Below, piece by piece: positions 13,451 through 25,300 of a stretch of 64,000 bases of DNA; position 1 is the first letter of the stretch, and every line of letters starts with the position of its first letter. The position numbers and the translations under genes were made by a program. The stretch spans positions 36,628,012 to 36,692,011 of the forward strand of contig CM059971.1 of NCBI GenBank assembly GCA_030490835.1, written 5' to 3'. The notes under the pieces are model-generated. The model was not told where the DNA came from and did no database searches. It saw only the letters and a program-made list of their open reading frames with translations. The stretch is from Annona cherimola. Lineage: Eukaryota > Streptophyta > Magnoliopsida > Magnoliales > Annonaceae.

Positions 13451-15088
13451 TGTTGGAAACAATACTTCAAAACAAAGTAAAATTGACCAAAGATTAAGTT
13501 TTGATGATTAACAACAACTAACTTGAGTATATTTAAAGGACTAATGAGTTTGCCACTTGTTTTAAGGAACTTAAGTAGCCAAGTCGACTTGGACTTCGAC
13601 TTAGAGTGAAGTCGATCCCAAAGTCGACTTAATTATCGACTTGAGAAAGAACCTCAAAAGCAAAATCAACTTGCAGGTGAAGTCGCATCCCAAGTCGACT
13701 CCACATGCGACTTGGGAAGCCAAGTCGCAAACGAAGTCGACCTCGCTATCGACTTCAAACATGAAAAACTGTCCAGAGTTGAATTTTGGGGCACGAAGCT
13801 GCCCAAGTCGACTCCAGGTGCGACTTGGGTGAAGTCGCAGACAAAGTCGACTTCATCCGCGACTTGAGAAGTTCAGACTTCAAAGATGCAGTTTCAAAGC
13901 CTATTCAAGGAATCCCTCACTCAAGATCAAAGCAAAGCTTCAAGATCAAGATCAAATCAAGTCTATCAAGTCTTAAAGACCAACTGAGTCAAATGCAAAG
14001 CAAGGCGCATGATTCAAAACTCAGGCTCTCCTAAGAATCATCAAGGAAACAAGCCAAGCAAGATAGAGGAAGAGCAAATGAAGAACAAAGCGTATTTTGC
14101 AAAGACCAAGTCAAGTCGCAACCTAAGTCGACTCCATGATCGACTTGAGTTGAAGTCGGAAGCCAAAGTCGACTCAAGACTTAGACTTGGAACCTGACAA
14201 GGTGAAGTCGCACCCGAAGTCGACTTCACCTGCGACTTGGGTCAAGTTGATGACCAAGTCGACCCTGACTGAAACTTGAAGTTGCGACGGTGAAGCGAAG
14301 TCGCACTCGAAGTCGACTCCATCTGCGACTTGGGCGAAGTCGCATCCGAAGTCGACTCCACATGCGACTTGGGTCGCAACGGTCGAAATTTATTCGAACG
14401 TTGGCGCATTAAATGCGCGCCACCTACCCTCTAACGTTCGGATTCCCTCCAAAATTATAAATAGCATTCATGGTGGACGAGAGAAGTAGCTGAAAATCAT
14501 TAAGAGTGCATAACTACCATTTACAAGAGCTTTAAAGAGATCAAGCCAACTAAAGAGGAAGAACTTTGCTTCAAACTGCAAGAGCTCAACTACTGATCAT
14601 ACAAAGCCATTTCAACAAGTTCTTCTCTGCGCCAAACTGCTTCTACACATCTGTAAAGTGTAGTTTTCCTATTCTTTCTGTTGTATGTGTTAAACTTGAT
14701 TTAGTTTGAGGAACTAAGATCAAGTATAAGCAAAGTAGTGTGTGATTGGAGTGTGACTCATCACCTACTTGTGCTGTGTTTTGTTGATGCCACATAGAGC
14801 TGGAATCTAAAAGAGAGCAGTGGCTCTAATTGTATTAAGAGAATACAATAGTGGAACCCAAGTCACAAGGAGTGTGAGCTTGGAAGAGTGGAGTAGGGAG
14901 GTTGCCCGAACCACTATAAAAATCCTGTGTGCTTGATTTATACTTCTGCTATTTACATTGCTTTCCATTTCGTTTCTCAATTAAGGGGACTGGATTAATC
15001 CGGGGATAAGTTTCTGTTTAAGATATAATTTTTAAATACCCAATTCACCCCTCCCCTCTTGGGTTTTGCCATCAACTCGGGACCAACA
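13451..15088 (+). mobile_element. Solo LTR (family B) with GTCGAC-rich region
   Basis: The element begins TGTTGGAAAC and ends GGACCAACA, with a perfect 5-bp target-site duplication GCTTA at 13446-13450 and 15089-15093. Length is 1638 bp. The TGTTGG..CCAACA ends and a C-rich ACCCCTCCCCTCTTGGG run near 15050 are common in Ty1/copia LTRs (family knowledge), so copia is the likely class. Between about 13580 and 14370 it carries repeated AAGTCGACTT palindromes and GCGACTTGGG units. No internal domain is present. The open frames at 13641-14229 lie on both strands of this repeat region and are not genes. Confidence 0.9.
13580..14370. repeat. AAGTCGACTT / GCGACTTGGG degenerate repeat field
   Basis: GTCGAC recurs many times inside AAGTCGACTT or AAGTCGACTC contexts, alternating with GCGACTTGGG and GAAGTCGCA. 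Both strands read alike locally because the core is palindromic. It lies entirely in the solo LTR at 13451-15088, in the part expected to be U3. Confidence 0.85.
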
Positions 15089-15093
15089 GCTTA

Positions 15094-15765
15094 CCCTCAA
15101 AAACCCACTTCCACCCAACAACGATGTTGTTGTGCTACCTAAAAACTAAAAAATTAACTATAACTATTTTGCGAATTTTTCTACCTAGTAGACTAATTTG
15201 TTGGCTTTCGCGTGCCACTGGGAAAAAGGTTTGGAAAATGTAAAAAGTATGAGAAAAGAATTTTTTCTCACCCTTTACTTGAAGAATTTTTTCTTATCCT
15301 TCGCCGCACAGAAGATGGTTAGGAAAATGTAAAAAAAAAACAATATGATAAAAATACTGGTAATATTATGAGTAAGGATGGTTGTATATAAGAATGATTA
15401 AAAATAATTAGAGAAAAAGATAATTGTACAAAATTATGCGTATAAATGATCATAAGGTTGATAGTTGAGTGAAAAGGTGTGACAATAATGAAAATTTTTT
15501 GTTTGCTAAACACACTTGTTCATATGGATATAGAGTGCTTGAATGATATGAAGAACTGTAACACAGTCAAATGATGTAAATTAAAAATTAGAAAAAATTA
15601 TATTATGCAGAGGTATTTGTTAACACTTAAAATTTATCATTATTTATAATCACTTCTTTTTTTACTTTTTTGTGTAACAATTTTATTTTTTAATTATTTC
15701 CACATCATTATCCGTATAATTAGTATGTATATTTTAATTTTATTTCTTTATCGTTATCCTTATTA
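15094..15765. other. Intergenic, nothing assignable
   Basis: AT-rich spacer between the solo LTR and the MITE in front of the KNL2-type gene. Two related short stretches (about 15215-15265 and 15270-15340, both with GAAAATGTAAAAA or TTTTTTCTCA motifs) suggest a small decayed repeat. Confidence 0.35.
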
Positions 15766-16045
15766 GGGTGTATTTGGAAACCAATAAAATTTTTGAATGA
15801 AAATTTTTAGTGTAAAAGTTGTTAAATTGATAGGAAATTATGTGATACGATATGATAATGACGAAAAGTAAAAAGAATAAAGTTAAAATAAATACGTTAA
15901 TTGTACAAGTAATTAAATAGAAATGATTAAAAAGTATTATAATTTGTATAAAAAATGTGAAAAAATAATTAAAAAATAAAATAATTATAAAAAATAACAA
16001 ATTTTAGATTAAAAATTTAAGTGAAAACTATTCGCCAAACACCCC
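15766..16045. mobile_element. Tourist-like MITE upstream of KNL2
   Basis: The left end is GGGTGTATTTGG and the right end reads CCAAACACCCC, an imperfect terminal inverted repeat. The interior (GATAATGACGAAAAGTAAA and following) matches the copy at 42146-42426. The flank TTA on the left against TTG on the right is close to the 3-bp TTA duplication typical of PIF/Harbinger-derived Tourist elements. It ends about 185 bp before the KNL2 start codon, so it borders the core promoter. Confidence 0.75.
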
Positions 16046-16076
16046 TTGCATTATTTTATTGTATGACTTGCACGCC

Positions 16077-16082
16077 CACGTG
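16077..16082. promoter_or_regulatory. G-box CACGTG upstream of KNL2
   Basis: A palindromic CACGTG lies about 150 bp before the start codon, in the short GC-rich stretch between the MITE and the gene. G-boxes bind bHLH and bZIP factors in plants. Use here is inferred from position only. No convincing TATA box lies beside it. Confidence 0.35.
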
Positions 16083-16229
16083 TAATTGGACTTGCGCATC
16101 CCATCCCTTGGAACTTTTCTCTCCCGCGCTCCCGCGCTCCCGCTCCCAGCCCTTGTTTCGCTGCGGCTTCTCCCTCGGCCCCCAAACGCCAGCTCCAAGG
16201 CTTGCTGCGCCTGCGCTAGTCTACTACTG

Positions 16230-16334
16230 ATGGCGCTGGACGGCGGAGGTGCTTCCTCTTCAACTTCCCCTTCTTCTTCTTTTTCCACTGCTCCCGCTGA
16301 CCCCCAAGCACCTCCTTCGTCTTCCAAGGAAGCC
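16230..16334 (+). CDS. KNL2 exon 1
   Basis: It codes for 35 residues, a Ser/Pro/Ala-rich leader starting MALDGGGASSST. The donor GTAAGC follows the codon for Ala35 and the exon ends in phase 0. No ATG lies upstream in this frame before the GC-rich 5' region. Confidence 0.75.
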
Positions 16335-19300
16335 GTAAGCCCTCATTCTCACTATTCCACTCCCACTCCCACTCCAGCCAACCTAAAAGACCATGAACTT
16401 CTCCTCCGATTCTTTCCTCATTCCTTGCATTTACTCGTTCTTGCAGGTTTCTTTGAATGATTGGTGGCTGGTGAAATCAGAACAAGGCTACGATGGGATG
16501 CGATTGGCTGTCGGAGGGATGCAAATGAAACCGTACGCCCTCCATCTTTTTAACTTTCGCGGCCGTTGGATGATTCGTGAGCCTGTTGCTGCTTGGATTA
16601 TTTTGCAGAGAAAACAAGCCTTGACCTTTTCCTTTTCCTAAGACCCTGGCAGGAAAGTTGTAATTCTTGATCATGATGATTCGACGCAAAATCCTGCCCA
16701 TCATATGTAGTGCTAGTTGTTCAACGATTTCCTTCATGTATGGAAATAGTCTGTTTAATTTTCTAAGATTTCTGGGCTTCCTATTGTGTTTTTATTCTAT
16801 TTTATTTTCTCGCCCGTAGGCAACAGGCAACAACAGTGTTCTGTTCTTCACCAATTGTCAAGAGGCACTCCACCTTTATTCTCGAGACTGCGGATGGAGC
16901 CACTGTGATTGTTCAGGGTCTCATAAACAAGCAGCGCACCCTTGAAAATGGGTTTCCTGCTGAGGTTTATATGTTCTGTTCCCTTCTTATCCAATAGCTG
17001 TCCTAATGGATACCAAAACGCACGACTGCAGCTCACCTAGTCAGCAGTTTTCGAAATTAAGTTTAATGGGTATCAAATGCATGCTTACGATTTGTTTGGT
17101 TTGAAATTTTCAGTTAATTTTTTTATGGCAAATTTCAATTAAATTAAGTTTATACTTTTCAATAAATTATTCACTCATCGTGGCTTGTAACTCTTATTTT
17201 GACCAGGCAACTGAGAAATTCTTGATGGGCTTTCCTTATAACTGGGAAGCCCATGCTAGTCTGTATTGTGGGCAAAGATCTGGAACTCAAAATGCTCCTG
17301 GACTCAGTTCTTTTATTGTTGGGTTACCGGTTCCTTCTGCCGATTTTGCAGGGTCTGTTGTAGTGCCAATGAGAAGATTGCTTGATTATCTAATCTCCTC
17401 CCGTGGTATTTCTAATGGCGGTGAGTTTGCAAAGGTACATAAAAACTGTGGCTCTCAACCTCTAGGATGCCCTACAGTTCTTGGCTTATATACAGAAACA
17501 GAAAATAGTGGGAGAAATGAGGTGCAAACAGCTCATGATGGGAGAAATGAGGACGGAGCAGATTGTAGTGGGATAAATGAGGATCAAGCAGCTTGCAGAG
17601 GGAGAAATGAAGAGCAAGTGGCTTGCAACAGGAGAAATGAGGTGCAAGCTGCTTCTAATGGGAGAAAAGAGGAGCAAGCAGATTGTAATGGGAGAAATGA
17701 GGTGCAAGCAACTGATTCCTCAGGCAAGGCGAATAAGCGGCAAGCAGCTATTAGTCAGATAAAGGCTGTCCAATTTAAGAAAGTTTGTGTTTCCAAGGGA
17801 GGTCCAAGTGTTACAGCGAGAGGAATTATTTTAGAGGACGACAATGAAGGTGAACAAACGCAAGAAGAAAGCCCATATCAGAAGATGAAATGGACAGAGT
17901 CTATAGAGAGCCCCCTTTCTGGTGAAGGGCACTGCAGCACTGTTGGGAAAGCTTCAAGGAAGCTAAAGAAACCAAACAAAAGTAGTCCTCACAATGGGAG
18001 AGATGAGAAACTAGCAAATTCTAGTGGGAGAAATGAGGAGCAAGCAGATTGTAGTGGGAAAAATGTGAAGCAAGCAGCTTGCAGTGGGAGAAACAAGGAG
18101 CAAGCAGCTTGTAATGGGGGAAACGAGGAGCAAGGAGTTTGTAGCGGGAGAAAAGAGGAGCAAGCAACTTGTAGTGGGATAAATGAGGAGCAAGCAGCTT
18201 GTTCCCCAAGTGAGGTGAATAAGCAGCAAGCAGCTTTTAATCAGATAAAGGGTGTCCAATTTAAGAAACTTTGTGTTTCTAAGGGAAGTCCAAGTGTTAC
18301 TGCAAGAAGAATTATTTTAGAGGACAACAATGAAGGTGAACAAACACCAGAAGAAAGCGTATATCAGAAGAGGAAACGGACAGAGTCTGTAGAAAGCCCT
18401 TTTTCTAGTGAAGGGCAATGCAGCATTGTTGGAAAAGCTTCAAGGAAGCTAAAGAAATCAAACAAAAACAGTCCTCTACTAAGGGAAGAAATGTGCACTG
18501 CGAGGTACAATTTGAGGAATTCTAGTGGTAGACGTTCTAATTGTGGAATAATGAAAAATCTGGAAGAAGATCAAGTAACGAAAGGTAATCTAGAGAGAGA
18601 ACAAAAAGTTGGCACCAGCATGGTGGAGAATAATGGCATTGTTGACAATATGAGAAGCACTACAGCCACTACTGAAATATTGCATGGGATACATATGGAT
18701 GGGTCTGAAGATCCCCTTGAGAAAGTCAGGTGTGCAGAAACACCAAAAAGCAATGATAGTACAATCAGCCAATCTGGAAACCAGGTGGACGGCCTTTTTA
18801 CAGCTTGTGTTCGGAATGAAGCTTCCATTTCTTCCATTGAACATGGGGATGCTGCAGTGGGAAGTACCTTTAACAGTCCAATCTCTGTGCATCAAAGCAT
18901 TGATGGAGTAAAAGGAAGTGCTGGAAAGAGAAAAAAGGGGACTTTGGTATGCTCAATATATGAGAGCATTTATGGTTCTTAATATTAAAATCATTTTCTG
19001 TCTAAGATTGCAATTTGATCTGGATGCATCAACTGTTTTTTCTTTTGTTTTCACGGTTAATGAATTATTGCTTGCTTATATTTTGTGGCATGTATTTCTT
19101 ACTTTCTTTGTTGAGTGCAGGATATGCCTTTGCTGTATGTATGTTTTCCTGTGATTTTAATATCTTCTCCCTTGAAACTGTACTGCTTGGTTGTCATAAT
19201 TTCCTTGAAGGATCATAGTAGGCATTCCTTGTATATTGCAGGAGGGAGAAAAGACTGCAAATCAATTCGTTTAAATGCACAATCTTTTACAAGGAACAAA

Positions 19301-22300
19301 CATGATATTAGGAATAAAACTTTTGAAGGTGTGCCTTTTTAGTACATTTCCTGTAATAAATATTGAAACGACAAACAATAATATTGGAAGAAATATCTCT
19401 ACTTCGTGCACTCTCCATCAAGTTGGGACTAAAAATTAATCATGCCCAGTCTTAACAGGATTTGTCTTCTAAAGTTATCTGTGAACATATTAGTTAATTT
19501 TCCTAGACAATGACAAACAATTCTCTGTTAAACCAAAGTACTCATGCAGTAGCATCAGTAGGGAAGAAGTAGAAGAATGAGGTAAGATCTTCTCACAGAT
19601 ATGAGAAGGGAAGAAAGGAGAGGAGCTTGTGTGAAATCAAGGAAGATGAAATCATGAAATGGAATTGGAAGTAAGAATCGGATGCCAAGAAATAGTTTCT
19701 GTTATAGCTGAGCCTAATATAATGCATTATGCATCTCTTCATGGAATAAAAAAAAGCTCTAAAGCAATCCTAGTTCTACTAGACTACAGATCAACAAAAC
19801 CTTAAATAAATCAAAGAAATAGTCTAAACTGTCCATTTGCTAATTACAATAAATTCCTAAAATAAAAGAATCGTGATAAAACATGCTTAAAACAAGCAGA
19901 CCCTTATTGTATTTGATGTTATTGAGTCTGATTGACTCAGATGAAGAAACTCAGCACTTAGTTTAAATGTTTTGCATTGTATTGAAGAAGAAGAATGTGA
20001 GATTCATGTGCATCAAGCCTGTAAATTTTGTGTTTCTCATGTATACAAAAGAAACTAACAATTTTCACCACATTGAATAGATTTTAATTTTTCTTCCGCA
20101 TTTAACCAAAGCCATATGAAACATTGATGAACAGTATAAAATTGAAAAGGAAAAAGAGATGCAGGTATATAAAAAGTAAAATCACGAACGGGTGTTGGTG
20201 GAATAATTCCAAAACCAACCACCACCAAATTCCTACTAGTGTCTTAGTATTACAATCAACTCACTACAGAATTTCTGATGATTTCCTTTTAAAAAATTCT
20301 CAAAGATGGAATTTAGCTGAAGCAATCAAAGGGATGAAGAATTTTATAAATCATCGGATTCATAATATGAAACAACTCTATTCAAATATTGTAGACACCC
20401 CATTGTGTCCATTCTTATCTTATTTTACCTTATGTTTATTTTGTCATTATTATGTTAGTAATTTCCTTGTGTAGTGCATCTTGGCCATTTTTGAAAACTG
20501 AAAGTTGTTTTGGCATTTCAAAAGTTGGTGTTATTATGCAATTTTGGAAAGCTTAAAGGATTGTTTTGATATTTATCCCCCACTAATGGTTTGGGATGAG
20601 GTGGAAAGTCGGGATTGATTGATTTCATCTGCGGGGCCCACAATGGAAGTTTTCATGCATCTTTGCTTATCGCCCTAACGAATTGATATAAAAGGATAAT
20701 GAATTTTGCATGAGGGCAGTCAGTTTTGCTGGGAGTAGACTTTATTTTCTGGAATTTGGCAGCTCTGCCCATTCTCGAAATATTCTGGGTTTTCTGGCTT
20801 AGGGAATTCGAACTGTCATGTGACATAACTCTTCCATCTTCTCTCGATGGGCAGTGGGTTTTCAGCAGCTTTTCTTTCCGAAATCGAGATTGCATTGTGT
20901 TTGTTTGGAGGAGCTTCGGTTTTTCTGTTTTTGTCATGTATGGTAAGTGGTAGATTTTCTTCTTTGTTTTAATCATTCCACAGATATATAGTCCTTTGAT
21001 CCATTATCGTTTTAGTATGGAATAAACCCAATTTCCTTTGGCGTTGAATGCATCACAGCATCTCTGTTTTCTTTGTTCTCATTTTTAATAACCACTGTCC
21101 GATTTTGTACTCATCTGAGGTGATCGAGGTGGTTGCATTCATCCCCATTGATCATCTGAAGGTGTTTCTGGGCGGGTTGTGATTTGTTTTCGTTCCTTGC
21201 TTTGAGATCTACTCATTGTTTTCTGTTCGTGTTGCTGTTTTGATTTCCGGTTGAATATTTGAATTTTCATTTGGTTATTTTGGGTTTGGCTGATCACGTG
21301 TCTGATCTGTATGTTTCCTTCTTTTGCTGAGGGATGCTTGCAATGCACAGAGGATGCCTCCCTCATGACTGATTGCATCTGATTCTATGCATTCCAGAAG
21401 GTTTTGACTGGATTTTCATTCACCACTGTTGTTATCCATCTTCGTTTTTTTATCAGCTCAACTGACTTTGTGCTTTTAGCATGCTTTGAGTAACTAGTTT
21501 TCCATTTTGCTTATACGAATTCATGTATGGAATAAAAAGGCCTGCTATAATGATTCATTTGGATCAATTTATGCTTTTTTTTTTTTTTTCAATTACCTAA
21601 CGCATCTGTTTAGTATTCTCTCTCTCTCTCTCTCTCTCTCAGTTGTGTGGAAACTATGCAATCTTTTGATGTTATTTTGTGGTTGTCAATAAATAAATAT
21701 GGAATAAAGGCAGCTTTCATTAGCAGTGAATAAATCGCAGAGCCTTTTTTCACTTTGTTTAGTTTTATTTAATTACCTCTGTTTGGTTTTGTATCCATTA
21801 GTTTTGGTCTGATTGGGGTTGCATTTTCCATTTCCAGATTCTGGGTTCTGCTCATGATTGCTGAACAGATTGGTGTTTTGTTGATTTTATTCGTCTGGTT
21901 GTTCTCAGGGTGATTTTGCTTGCAGTTTTTTTTCTTGATTGAATATGTACATCTTTGAGTCTTCGTCTTATTTCTCCTGATTTGGTAGACCATGCACCTG
22001 GTCTTTGTGCGTCATTCTCCTATTCCTGATATTTGGAGACTTGGATCTTTAATTGAATCATCAATTTCTGATTCAATTTCTGTTCCTACTGTTATGACAA
22101 GATTGGAACATACAGAAGATGCTTTCCTTTCATTTATTACATCTGATTTTTCTGTAATCCAGCCGGATTGTCTTGGGGGGATCTGAAATATTTGAATGGA
22201 ACAAAAGTCAATTTCTGAACAAATTACAAATATTTTTCCTTATTTCTATTTTTCTCTTATTAGCATCTGATTCTGTACTTGCTTTGATCAGTTTGAATAT

Positions 22301-25300
22301 TTAATTCCATGGCTTTGCTTATGTGAGTTCATTTATAGAACAAATGGCTGGCCGCATGCTTTGTGCTTGAATTGGTCGGGATGATTTTGGACCTTCCAAT
22401 GTATAAGTTTTGTACTTCTCTTTCCTGGTACTTTGTATAGATTAAATCATCATTTGAATAACGTAGGCCATGTTATTGATAGGTTAGCTGTTCGAATGGG
22501 TCTTGTCATATATCTGCGAGTCTCTGTTTCATCAATTGGATTTCCTGTAACTCCTGGTCATGTGTATGAATGATGATTGAAATGTGATTCCTGCCGAATT
22601 GTACTTGATCAATATGCTTGGAATATTCGTGCATCTGAATGGGAAATGAAACTTGTATAATTCCTTGAATTGGAATGCAATCTTCTTCGCAGTGTACATG
22701 CATACTAGAAATTTTTAAACCAATCCAAATGGAAATGAAAATTCTGTTTGAATGAAAGAAGAACCAAGAAACACTTATGGGAATCCATTTTTGTGGGGTG
22801 AAAAGGGGTGCCTAAACCCTTCCTTTTGCCTAAACTCCCATTTCCAAATTATTGTCTGTGTCGTTTTCAGTGGTGTGGAAACAAATATACTTCTGGTTTC
22901 AGTTTACTTGCTTTTTTTCTAATTCCACTGATGTCCTTTGCATTCTAGCCTTTTCTTTCTTCTTTCTTAGCTTTGTAAAGATTGACCAAAAATAAAAACA
23001 TGATATTAGGTTTTCTTAGTTATTGTTTTCTGTAATTCACACCACTGGACTATATATATGCCTGCATTTTCCTTATTCTTCTCCTTTTAGGGCCTATCAC
23101 CTTTTTGTTGTCTTTTTACTCACACTATAGATTTTCTGTATCTTTTTTCTTAGGGTCTATATATATGCCTGCATTTTCCTTATTCTTCTCCTTTTAGGGC
23201 CTATCACCTTTTTGTTGTCTTTTTACTCACACTATAGATTTTCTGTATCTTTTTTCTTAGGGTCCGTTTAGAAAGATGTAATTGGTTGGATGAGAAATAA
23301 ATCGAAAAGTGTGAGAGTTATATGACATGATAGGAGTAAAATGAGAACAATTCAGGTAATCGTATGGAAAAGGTGTGAAAAACTGATTGAGATATGGAGA
23401 TAATACACTTCTATGAAACCTCATCTATTTTTCCGATATTGATGATTCTGATGAAAAATCTAATCCGTCTTTTGTATTTTGCATTATTTATATTATCATG
23501 AAAATCCTATAATTTATTTAATATTATTGTGCATGGGCTCCATTTACAATTTGTAAAATTAACATAATAAAAAATTTTGATGTTAAAATATCAATTTTGA
23601 AACTGTATTTTCAACATCTAAACTGTCTAAAATATTATTATGTGGATCAATGATTTTATAAAATATTGTTACATTTTAATGCACGTGTGAATGGATTTTA
23701 GCGTTTTTCATAGTTTGTATACATGCACATCTTTGATTTTGATGAAACTTGATCTCCTCGCTAAACAAATGATTTTAAATACAATAGATGGAGCGGATTT
23801 CCAATCAATAGTCAAGGTTTGGAAAATGGATGGGGTTAATGAAACTATTCGTATGTCACTTGGTTATATAAAAGCAGGACTCTAGATAATAATAATGGAA
23901 TAAGTGGAGTAGTTAGGTAGTTAAAATCTCAAATTTATATGGAAGGATGTGTGGGAAGAAGTTATCCACTTCCTACTTTCCCTTGTACACATTACCAAAT
24001 GCTCCCTTCGTTTTAGAGGTGTCTTTCATGTAGGAAGCGTTTCTTTTTTAACACAATTTTGGTTGTAGTTTCCAATAGTGTTTGCAATTTCGAAATTATT
24101 GGGTGAAATTTTGCTGAAATTTTCATTTCCCAAGTTTGCAGAAATAGTTTTGCCATCAAAGGAAGACTCTTTGATACCTAGGTGAATCTTTTGATATGTT
24201 TTCAATAATATAGAATTTTTTTTGAATTTCATTGTAAAGTTTAAAATTTACACAAAAAATCTTGATTAGCAATTTTCTCCATTAAACTTTAATTTTGTTT
24301 AACATGTGTGGGAGGGGGACCTGTACTTGATTTTTTTTCCTTTGAAATAATGTGCAAAAGTGGTAAACTCTATTTTAGCATTATTAGTTAGTTAACTAGG
24401 ACGTCATATAATAATTTGAAAGTTTGTGTATTTCTAAATTATATAAAATGGTAGTAAATATATTTTAGACATAATTTTATTAAAAAGCATATAATTCAAT
24501 GATATTGATCAATTATTTAGGAATAAAATTTATATAGAGTTAAAATAACGTAAAAGATTTATTTTGTTTTATAATTGTTTAAAACAAGTTAAAAATATGA
24601 TTCTTAGACATTTTTCATTGAAAGTAAATAATTTTTTCTAGAAAGTTTAATCAATCATATAAATAAAGAAATTATGTTTTCAAACATATTAATTAACTTG
24701 TAGTAGAGGTAATCCAATGTCAAGTAAGAACATTTTATGCCAATATATTTTTAAGATTCCACTTCCAATGATGAATGAACTAGTTCACAATTTTTATTTT
24801 TTTTTGTGTGAACTGGTTCAAACATGGCCCTGCTGATGTTGTTGTAAAATCCACTCTATCTATTGCCTTTAAAATCATTTGTTTAGTTAGGAAACTATAT
24901 TTCATCCAAACCAAGGATGAACATGAACACCATCTTATAAATATATAAAGTCAATGTAATAAGATTATTTAATTTATATATTAATTTCAGAGATGGTAAT
25001 TCAATATCTAAATTGTCAAAAGAATTCTTCCTTTGTGTGTGAAGAATTCTATAAATTATTATAATATTTTTAATGTGTTGTGATTTTTTTTACAATTTAC
25101 ACATAATTATATATTTTTAAGCAAGTAGGGGCCACCTAATACTTGGTTTGAAATGATTTTTGACACTATCATAAAAGAAATGAATTGAAACAATGAATGC
25201 TTTAGTTTTGATTTTTTTTTTTAATCAAAGTGGGGCCTAGTTTCTTTGAAGTGCAACCCATATTTTTATTACTCATATATTAGTATCTAAAGTGTTGTTT

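Larger units (their letters stand above)
18947..20384. other. KNL2 intron sequence
   Basis: Apart from the two tentative short exons at 19242-19328 and 19507-19568, nothing was recognised here. The stretch 19569-20384 is AT-rich with no useful frame. It ends at the AATAT target-site duplication (20385-20389) of the solo LTR. Confidence 0.4.

Noticed and set aside
13641..14229. Overlapping frames on both strands
   Set aside because: They fall in the palindromic repeat field of the family-B LTR.
13580..14370. Clustered GTCGAC as a sign of cloning-vector DNA
   Set aside because: The sites lie in variable plant repeat units within an LTR with perfect target-site duplications; no vector sequence is nearby.
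16028..16327. Minus-strand 99-codon frame over KNL2 exon 1
   Set aside because: It is a by-product of GC-rich sequence opposite a real exon and has no recognisable product.
17510..18205. Regularly spaced 30-bp repeats that could be mistaken for a CRISPR array
   Set aside because: There are no spacers, the units are in coding frame in a plant exon, and the period equals the unit length.
17486..18259. Minus-strand open frames rich in Leu, Ser and Ile opposite the KNL2 repeats
   Set aside because: They are the reverse reading of the 30-bp coding units, kept open only because the unit length is a multiple of three.
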